Below, piece by piece: positions 44,116-52,500 of a stretch of 52,500 bases of DNA. The stretch is from the NCBI GenBank assembly GCA_009760855.2, contig WPIO01000001.1, positions 6,487,501 through 6,540,000 on the forward strand. Reading direction: 5' to 3'. The position numbers and the translations under genes are program-made. The DNA comes from Cristatella mucedo. Its lineage: Eukaryota > Bryozoa > Phylactolaemata > Cristatellidae. Within the stretch, counting starts at the first letter, position 1; the number at the start of each line of letters is the position of its first letter. The notes under the pieces were generated by a model. That model was not told the origin of the DNA, searched no databases, and saw only the letters and a program-made list of their open reading frames with translations.

Positions 44116-47100
44116 GCACACAGGCAAGAGCTCACTCACCCAGCAGAGACGACTTGCAGAGACAGAGTGAGAGTGAAAAGCACTTTTTCGTCTATGATTC
44201 TCAACGGAAACAAGCTTGTGCTTAAAAGTGCTCGATCACGTGCTTTGTTTGCGCACGTTCTCTCTCTCTCTCCACTTATATGACGAATTTGCTGGGCCAC
44301 ACAACCTTTCGTACTGCACAGTGCCAGCCACTAGCAAAATGTATTTGCACTGCCTATCGACAAATATCCATTCACCGTGCAACTCCTTACAGAATCAGAC
44401 CCACGACCTCGAAAGCACAGGTACACCGGATTAAGGAATAATCTAGCAGGCCTCCTGGTCAGCCGATGGCTGGCGATCGTGATGGCAACGGGGCCGGATG
44501 TACACCCGAGACTCGGCTGCTTGCTTTAGCTGAAGGTCCAAGTTTGCTTTAATCATTCTCACTGTCTCATCGTTGCACGTCACACGCGGCAGCGGTCGTC
44601 CAAGGCAGCCGATTCGGTTGGGCTGGTGGTCCGGTGGACGTGAGCAGCGCAGCAGTCTACTGAGATGCCACTGGGTCCTCAGCCTGCAGCTGATGCCTGA
44701 AGGGGGCAAAGGGGAGGAGGAGCAGGTGGGCAGGTACCTGGAAGGAGTTTGCCGAACGAAGGTCTGTCTTCTTCCCAGAACAGCTAAATCATAGTAGATA
44801 CCTAAGTGTTGGCTCACCAATCAAAATGCCAACACTGCCAACCTGGTGCGATTTGCTGAGTACGCGACCACAAGCCGAGACCAGACACTGCAAGCAAAAC
44901 CATGGTCTCACATTTTACGCTAAGCCTCATGACAAGAAATGCATCCACCGCTACCAGCGAGAGAGCGTCCCCTGCATCAGGAGCCAGAGCTGGGTGACAG
45001 TGCGAACTTGTTGATTGAGGCCACTTGACACATGCTCACGGCCCTCGTGCTGTCGTCAAGACTCCTGAACGGCTCCTGATCCTGCTTTGAACCAGATGAC
45101 TGCATGCAGTGAAGGCTGCGTCAATTGGGTGAGACCAGTCACCTACCGATCAACAGCCACATCCAAATGAGATTATCGCAGGTCGACTTACCCACAGATA
45201 CCAAACAGTGGCCCCCTAGGATGATTGTGCAAGGTAGCTACGATTTCATAAAAGAGGCACACCCAGTCATTTCCGAGGGAGGCCTAATCCCCAGCAGGGG
45301 ATTCAGGTGACAGGGCTGACTGAAGGAAAGGCAGACTGTCCAGGAAAGAGGGCATTCGGCTTGCACATAAAACACCTTTTTTTCTTTAGGGGCTACACAT
45401 TTTCTATCGGAATAGGACTAAATACACTTACCGGAAAGCTGCCATCTGGATTCAGCCAGTCTTTCCCAATAGAGGCTACTCATTTCCTCTACTATGGTGT
45501 CTTATTAAGGTTTCCGAGGCGTTTGTTTCGGGCAAAGAAATTAAAACTATTCAAAATGGAGTATACTAATGATTTTCACAAGGGTTTTTGGCTTCAGTAT
45601 AAACTACGCTGTTTCAGTAGATTCTTAACTTTTTGATCGTGATTAATAACAATCAGAGATTAATTTACTGTATGTCCATAAGGAAGCTCCACAGAATCAC
45701 AAGGATCTGGTGAGTTTTATGCTGGAGAGCTTTCTATAACACAGTCAAAGCCAAAGCGGCATATCGGTACGCATCCGGTAGCCAACAGACTTCATCTCAC
45801 AACAAAGAGAAAGTGTGAAGCACACCCGAGTCAGGAGGGCAGTTGAGAAAGTAAATAGCAAGGAAGTAGTGATACAGGTCGGCTGCAAAGGATGTGCACC
45901 AGTTGGCAACAGGAGAGTCATGTCACTGCGTAAGAACTTTGAAAGTGAGCTCCACAGGCCTGGACCTGCAGAGCAACAGCTTCTGTTGCAAGCAGCATTT
46001 ACGCAAAGGAACGAACAAGCTAATTCATTGTCCACAGTGTGACTGAAGGCATGCGGCTTCGGTGCCAGGCACGGGGGGGGGGAGAGCCGGGTTGGGCCTG
46101 CGGAAGTGGCTGCAGCTACCCAGACTTCCTGCGATATACTTATGTCATGTAACATTATCGCTAGTGATGAAAGAGACATCCCCCAGCGATAGAATTTGCT
46201 CCACCTAGCACAGCATGACGTTTCCTTGGGTGGGGGTATCACAGCACTGTGCTTTCTCCTTGTGCTTCGGAACTTGAGATTTTCCTTTTTTTTCTGTTGC
46301 AGGCCGTCTCTTACCATCAGCAGATTTACTTGGGACTTGACCCATCTCAGCGATAGGCTAGATAACAAATCGGTAATGGACCACTGTCCAATAGCTCTTG
46401 CATAAGCTACACCCTTAACGATCAATAGCCGTGATTAATTGCCTCTTTCTGCTGGCAAATCTGTGACAGAGACAGCATTCTGTCCACTGCTCTGGCTCGG
46501 TATGGCCTCAACATAAGTCTGTGGGCACAGCTGCTTTTCGTTGTCGAAGCTGCTTGTTTTTTTTTTGGTGTCGCCGCATACACAGGGGGAGGGGAGGATG
46601 CGTCACTAAAACTTGCAAACTTTTGGAATGAATGGGTCCTCACACAGTCAAGGCTTGACAGACTACAGTGTCATGCCTTGCTTCCGACAACTACTTACAA
46701 ATTAAAGTGATCCTTTCACCTTCAATCTTATGAGAAATGCACAGCAAACTGGTTCAGTGGGCATGGCATCACCTCATGGTGGAGCAGCTTGACAGAGCTA
46801 ACTTTCAGTAGATTGCCAAGCGGTCGATCAGCGTGTTTGATCTGCACTGGGAAACACCCACGAGGTCTCACGGCAGCAATACCATATAAAAGACAGGGAT
46901 ATTAAACTGAAGACAGCAGAAAGAAATAAATTCCAATTACCATTTCGGGCTGCCGACAATACTTAACTTCCTGCAGAGCCTAGATATCGGCTATATTTTA
47001 AGACTACACAGTGATGAGGCTGAGATTGAGTAAGCACCTGTGATATGGTATGCTGATGCCATCATTGATGGCTGCCTAGCAAAATTTAACATGGAACACT

Positions 47101-47509
47101 GCTTCCGGTTAGAGATTATCTTTTAAGTTCTACCACACAGACAAATTTATCGAAGTCTCAGCCATCTAATTAGTGTGGAAGAGACAGACTATTATCTTTT
47201 ACACGTGTAAATTACCAAAATAATGCTACTAAGTTAGGTAGTCCTTACACAGCAATCACAAACTGACATGTAAGTGCAAAGATACAGCAAAACAGCTACA
47301 TATTTGAGGGGTTTGCAATGGCTTCGGTAAACTGCTGAGAGGCAAGGGGGAAATTCTGACCACAAACTCATGGCATATTGCAGCCTGCCATCTCCACACC
47401 AAAATACCCAAGATGTTTTAATAGCGCAAAATAGGTTATGCCTCCTCCACGAGGCAACATAATAGCTGCAGGTGAAGGTTCGAACACAGTCGGTGGGACA
47501 TTAATGGAA

Positions 47510-47572
47510 TAAACATAATGCCAACATATTTGTATAGCATTAAGGTCTCTTTCTAGGTAATTCACACAGACA
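47510..47572 (-). mobile_element. SINE-B tail fragment
   Basis: Minus strand AGAAAGAGACCTTAATGC then TATACAAATATG resembles the shared LINE/SINE-B 3' end. Head absent. Confidence 0.4.
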
Positions 47573-48041
47573 AAGAACCACCCTACAGGCCACTGGAAAC
47601 AATTCTTCGACTCAGGCCTACAAATACCGATTTCTCTCCAGATTCTGATCACTCATCATAAATGATCTTTTCTGTCCAAACCTCCTCTATAAATATATGA
47701 ACATAGTTGCATTGCACGGGAGCTGGCATCTCATGCTGAAAGCACAAGGGTGCTCCTTTCAGGCTACGACTGGTAGCAAATCAGGGACATGAAGTATTGA
47801 GACACTTGAAAAAACAGAAATTGGTGCTCAGCCATAACAGCTTTGCGATTGCTACAAGAAGCTATCCATAAGTACAGCCATCAGAAGAACCAGCATTTCG
47901 GTTTTGCGAGCCTCCCCACATAGTGATGCACGTTTTGTCACACAGTAACTGGGGGTAAGACAAGCAGACAATTTGGTCAAGGAATGTAGCCTGCACACAG
48001 CTCAAGCGATGCTACTGAATCATGCCCACAACTGAGGGCCG

Positions 48042-48257
<216 letters not shown>

Positions 48258-49235
48258 CTATGAGGACAGAGAAGGATTGTGAGATGCATGCCGAGTAATG
48301 CTAGGTGAAACAACAGCTGCTGCAGAACCGTCAAAGGAAGAGTCCAGAAAGGAGTCTCAAAAGAGTGCCGTATGAAAAGAACTTCAATATATATGGCGTG
48401 CATTGAACAAGCACTTATTAACTGAAGCCTTAACACACAGCTTCAAATAACAAAGGTTGGCCAAGAAAAAAAAAGTAAATGCAGGTTTAAGAGGCATATA
48501 AGAAAAGCTGTGAGGGGGAGACTGGTACGCACTAGCCTCAATGGATTTGCCAGTGTATATGCAAACTAGATAAGAAGATGGCGATGAACGAATAAAGTGA
48601 TGCAACAAACACGGTTATTGTATAGTTACATTAGCAGAGGCTCTCGACTGTCTGCTAGCAACACGCCTCTTCAGACGATGAATGGTTCCATTAAGGTTAA
48701 CCACCACGTGAGTAGGGTAAAATTGCACAGCAGCTTATAACAGACGAGGTGCTTGCAGGAGCTACAAGCAGTAATGTTGCAACCACCTATGGCATTTCCC
48801 TTATCTGCCATATTCTTAACCCTTCATCCCAGGATCAGCCGGCCGGTCAAATCAAGCCCCTAGCAAAGATGCAGCTCTAGGTAGTACCAGAATTCAGGAA
48901 TGCACAGTCCACACTTCTTAGCACACGAGCTAACGAACCAGCCAGTGGACCAGATGGAAAGGTAGTAAGGAGGAGGAGGCTGCACAGTGACCATCTGCTC
49001 GAGAGCAATCCTTAAAGACAGCTGAAAAAACGTTGGGTGCTTCAAAAAGCTAGTCCGGGTGCCAGAGCTGCTCTGAGGCATGTTGCGTGCACGGCAGCCA
49101 GGCATACGATACAATTATCCAGGCCGTGCCAAATTACTTTGGAAATATTGCCATACGATGGATCTAGCAAATGAAGCTAGTGCAATATAAAAAAAACGTC
49201 ATTTTATTGAATCGGCATCCTATCACATCAAACAT

Positions 49236-49318
49236 AATAATAGTTATAAAAATCTGTGTAGCACTCAAAGAAAACCATATATACATCTCTCTAGGCACTT
49301 TATGAGGCACACAAATCG
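49236..49318 (-). mobile_element. SINE-B/LINE tail fragment
   Basis: Minus strand AAAGTGCCTAGAGAGATG, then a degraded hairpin and TGAGTGCTACACAGATTTT. It resembles the shared 3' end; too short to assign to SINE or LINE. Confidence 0.4.
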
Positions 49319-49803
49319 TTGAGATCAAAAGAGTTCTTTTGATTCATTGTCGATGCTGCTGACGAGCTGATTTTTCACAATATCATTACTGCTCACAAAT
49401 TCACGATAGTGGTCCTATGTTTGTCAAGTGAGCATTGATGCCACTGACTTTACAATATGCTTGGCACACCACAGCTAGGCTCGGAGCTTTGCAGGCTTGC
49501 TATCGGCATGCTGCCACGAGCTGCCCACGTGACTGCAAACGGCAGAAAGCGCTTGGTGGGTGGGCCTACCGGCTCGGCACTCCCAGCCGATTATCGCTCA
49601 GCTACCAAAACGCTGAGCACCGGATGAGGGCCCACTGTGCATGCAAGTAGCTCTGAGCACTGTGCTCCAGCAGTCAGAGTACCAATCTTGAAAGCTCGCA
49701 TCTGCCGACACACAAGCCGAGCCTTTTGTATTAGCTTGCAGTACGCACAAAGCCAAGCTGGGCTTATATGGGAAGGTCCGCTGCAGCGTGGGTAGGTGGC
49801 TCT

Positions 49804-50567
49804 TAATAATAATAATAATATTGCACTTGATAAAGCGCCCTCAGAGAACTTAATCTCTTTCTAGGCGCTTACATTTGCTGCAAAGTGATACGCAATAGAA
49901 TAGTAAGTAAAATCATGCTTGAAAAACAAACAAAATGAATAACATGGTTAGGGGTTACATGCACTGGGTCAGCATGCAAATGTGGTTAGTGGCAGCATGA
50001 ACAGTGTCAGCACGCATAAGCACATCGAGGACGAATCACAAGGACCCACTAAATGCTGTCCTAAATAGGTATGTTTTTAAGTTTCTTTTAAATGTGGTCA
50101 GGTCAGGGGATGTTCTGATGCAGGTCGGGAGGGAGTTCCAGGCTGTGGGAGCATACGAGCTAAATGCACGGTCTCCAAAGGATTTAAGGTTTGTACGAGG
50201 TATTTCTAGACTTTTGGATTCCGAAAAGCGAGTGGTACGATGCTTTGCCTGATGGGGTAGTATATCTGAAAGATAGGCTGGAGCCATAGAATGAAGAGAC
50301 CTAAAAGTGAGCGACAAAACCTTGAAGTCAATCCGTTGCTTGACTGGTAACCAGTGCAGGTCGGCGAGAAGTGGAGTAATGTGGCAACTGCGACGCTCAC
50401 GACAGACAAGCCTAGCTGCAGAGTTTTGCACCAGCTGCAATCGCCTGATCGCACATGCTGGTAGGCCAGTAAGCAGTGAGTTGCAGAAGTCGAGACGAGA
50501 TGTCACGAATGCATGGACCAACTTGGACGTGGTATCCTTATCTAAACAAGCCCTAATTTTAGCAATT
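49804..50567 (-). pseudogene. LINE copy with intact RT C-terminal frame, 5'-truncated
   Basis: The best-preserved C-terminal piece of the family. The minus strand stays open for 161 codons (50521-50036): HAFVTSRLDFCNSLLTGLPA, LVCRERRSCHITPLLADLHW, LPVKQRIDFKVLSLTFRSLH, later FGDRAFSSYAPTAWNSLP and LKTYLFRTAFS before the stop. This is the conserved thumb and C-terminal tail of CR1/L2/Rex-like reverse transcriptases. The 3' UTR, hairpin terminus and (AAT)n follow down to 49804. Catalytic palm motifs are missing, so it cannot act. Lack of frameshifts suggests a recent insertion into the ACAT1 intron, on the same strand as the gene. Confidence 0.9.
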
Positions 50568-51390
50568 TTAGCTCTTCAAGAGATGATATTAATAAGAATA
50601 GTAAGACATTCGCAGTTCGAGTCCTTCTGCAATTATCCTTTATTGCCCACTGCTTTCACTGTTCTGCTTTCTCCTAACTCTCTGCTTTATTGCCCGCTGC
50701 TCTTTTCGGTCATACTTTGGCCTTGCTTCCGTCTTTGGTGCATACGTCATCAACACTGGGGGAGCCGGTCCAAGGCGGATGGAAGACCGATGAAGCCTCG
50801 TAAGGTTCTACTTCTTGGCCAAGTCGTAAGAAAATTATGTATCATAGGTGCTGCCAACGGCATGCCTTCTTCTTGCTTTCGAAGGCATGGCCAAAGACGT
50901 AATTGACAAAATCAGATTGGTCAGCACGGTAGATTCCTGTTTAAGGGACAGCACAAGCACTGGCTACACGAACCAGATATCTAGATGGTGGACGAGGAGG
51001 CATTCGCCCTGATGTATAAATTGGCCGGTGAGACCCCTCCCCCCCCCCCGATGAAACCTGGCCATAGGGTCAGCAGAAGCTCCACGTGCTTGCTAGGGGA
51101 ACGTGGTCTCGTAAATAGCAGCACAGAAACAGACTTTTAGTTGAGAGCACGGCAACGTCAACGGCCGAGATCAGCCAGTGTGCAGAGCTGGCAAATGCAC
51201 ATCGGCCACGATCGATTACGGCTGTCCCATGACTGCTCACTCTGCAGGTGGAGCTAGCAGGATGGCCGAGAGAAGGCAAACCGACCACGTAAACTTCCTG
51301 CCACACAAAGACTGAAGCTGTATCAAGAAGAAACCGACCATACAACGAGCCACCGCCGCAACCCCCCCCCCCCCCCGCGGCCAATGCAGA
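50568..51390. other. Intron segment; C-runs
   Basis: No exon or family repeat. Runs of C at about 51039-51049 and 51362-51376. Confidence 0.35.
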
Positions 51391-51391
51391 T

Positions 51392-51468
51392 CGACGATCA
51401 GACCAAGTGTCACGACGATCAGACCAAGTGTCACGACGATCGGACCAAGTGTCACGACGATCGGACGC
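51392..51468. repeat. 21-bp minisatellite, ~3.6 units
   Basis: The unit is CGACGATCRGACCAAGTGTC plus one A. On the minus strand it reads as the heptad SDRRDTW. It lies about 70 bases into the intron downstream of the ACAT1 exon at 51535. Confidence 0.95.
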
Positions 51469-51534
51469 CGATGCCTGCCCGACCCTAACGAGGAGCTTCG
51501 AGACAAGGCAGAGCTGCGGCAGCGGCTCGCTCAC

Positions 51535-51725
51535 CTTGGGAATAGCTAGAGCCGGAGCGATCGAGAAGTCGACGGGATTCGTGGCGGCGTCGGCAAAGGC
51601 GACGATGCGGGCGAGCGGCTGCGCACCGCCGCGCTGCACGAGGCGCTCGGCGGCGCGCTGTGTGGCCAGCACGCAGGCTGCGGCCCCGTCGTTTAGCTTG
51701 CTCGCATTGCCTGCCGTGATGGTAC
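51535..51725 (-). CDS. ACAT1: ACAT1, third-last coding exon
   Basis: 191 bases. It opens after AACGCTGCAG in phase 1 and ends in phase 0 at CCCAAG|GTGAGC. It encodes [20 protein letters not shown], then [20 protein letters not shown] and [20 protein letters not shown] before AIPK. NAS-LNDGAAA and PLARIV are conserved thiolase motifs of the second half of the fold. A few extra residues (VQRGGAQ) compared with vertebrate ACAT1 sit in a surface region. A C10 run lies in the polypyrimidine region about 20 bases upstream of the acceptor. Earlier exons with the nucleophilic cysteine are outside the window. Confidence 0.93.
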
Positions 51726-51959
51726 CTGCAGCGTTCAACGAGGGGGGGGGGTTGCACGCGATAGCTCTTCTGAGCGACCGGGACAGCGCCAAGAAAGGAT
51801 AGCGATGCTAATACCTTTCGCAGCTCGGCAAGTAATTGTGGCATCTACAGTTGGGCTATGGGGCAAAAGGCAAGTTAAGGCAGAGCGTCTATTTTGCAGT
51901 GGTGTCGACAGCTGACTCGGCTCCACCGAAACCGTCCTCCGAGTGACCAGACATATCCA

Positions 51960-52440
51960 AAGGAGAACAATGACAGTAACGTCACTCCCCTGACTCTGCT
52001 GGACCTATCAGCTGTCTTTGATACTAGTGATCACGATTTTCACGATCGGTCTGAAAGATGAGGCCTTGGCATAGCCCGAATCGCACTTGTCCAATTGTGT
52101 CGATCTGTATCACAAGGAGGTCGCGTCTCATCCATCAGACCAGTCACCTGAAGAGTTCCATAAGGATCCGTTCTGGGCCCTTAGCTGTTCTCCTTTTATA
52201 TCAAGCCTCCTGGTAAAGTGACTCGGGCGCTTTAGCTGTCCTTCAAACCATTCAAACCATGTCCTATTCAAACCATTGGTATCAGCTGCAGGGACTGATA
52301 AATCGAGGCCTGCCTTGCAGACGTCCGATTCCGGATTCCGCCAATTTTCTCAAACTAAGGGATGATCAAGCAGAACTCTTACTCACATGACACCACATGG
52401 ATTCGGCTGGGAGTAGGAGACTGCTATTCTAATTAGTGAT
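51960..52440 (+). pseudogene. LINE reverse transcriptase relic (palm region)
   Basis: On the + strand, LTLLDLSAVFDTSDHD is the first catalytic-aspartate region (family pattern DLSAAFDTIDHD). About 40 codons on comes SVSQGGRVSSIRPVT and GSVLGP, matching the GVPQGSVLGP motif. After a deletion that removes the YADD box, NFLKLRDD at about 52340 matches the segment following the palm. Stops and frameshifts throughout. It lies in an upstream ACAT1 intron, opposite to the gene. Confidence 0.75.
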
Positions 52441-52500
52441 GCTTCATCACGTGCGTTGATGATGCTTCATCAATTGGTGTGACCTTCTTCACGAGCTAGG

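Larger units (their letters stand above)
48258..51534 (-). other. ACAT1 intron, 3.3 kb
   Basis: GT at 51534 to AG at 48258, phase 0. Contains a SINE/LINE tail fragment at 49238, a LINE copy at 49804-50567, a C15 run at 51362-51376 and a 21-bp minisatellite at 51392. No other exon is needed: the flanking exons are contiguous in the protein. Confidence 0.8.

Noticed and set aside
49804-50567. Possible functional reverse transcriptase gene
   Set aside because: Only the thumb and C-terminal tail are present; palm catalytic motifs are missing because of 5' truncation.

Overview
The window is animal nuclear DNA. It has widely spaced intron-containing genes, an intronless Frizzled receptor gene, long di-nucleotide microsatellites, tRNA-derived SINEs and many 5'-truncated copies of one non-LTR (LINE) retrotransposon family. 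Frizzled and a mitochondrial-type ACAT1 thiolase fix it as metazoan. Very abundant CTG/CAG triplets, many G/C homopolymers and the LINE 3'-end hairpin plus (ATT)n tail suggest an invertebrate, but I cannot name the phylum from sequence alone.

Layout. (1) 3.1-13.7 kb, + strand: three exon-like blocks (3161-3347, 5632-5893, 12843-13725) with good splice signals and matching intron phases. They look like part of an unrecognised gene whose 5' end lies outside the window or was missed. (2) 14-37 kb: mostly repeats, comprising LINE relics, two SINE families, a nested inverted-repeat transposon, microsatellites, a 21-bp minisatellite and two GC/CpG-rich blocks (32.2-33.1 and 35.5-37.1 kb). (3) 38084-40117, minus strand: a complete single-exon Frizzled Wnt receptor, the best gene in the window. 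(4) 43636-51725, minus strand: the last three coding exons of ACAT1 (acetoacetyl-CoA thiolase), whose 5' part lies beyond the right edge. LINEs, SINEs and minisatellites sit in its introns.

The most interesting signals are: a 44-bp tandem duplication that copies an ACAT1 exon end with its 5' splice site; a SINE family whose 3' tail copies the hairpin end of the co-resident LINE; an 893-bp inverted-repeat element inserted in a LINE 3' end and itself carrying a SINE; a 67-bp near-perfect palindrome at 16.4 kb; and the uncharacterised + strand gene. The two identified genes share a strand but no evident pathway (Wnt signalling; ketone body and isoleucine metabolism). Exon calls are by eye, without transcript evidence.
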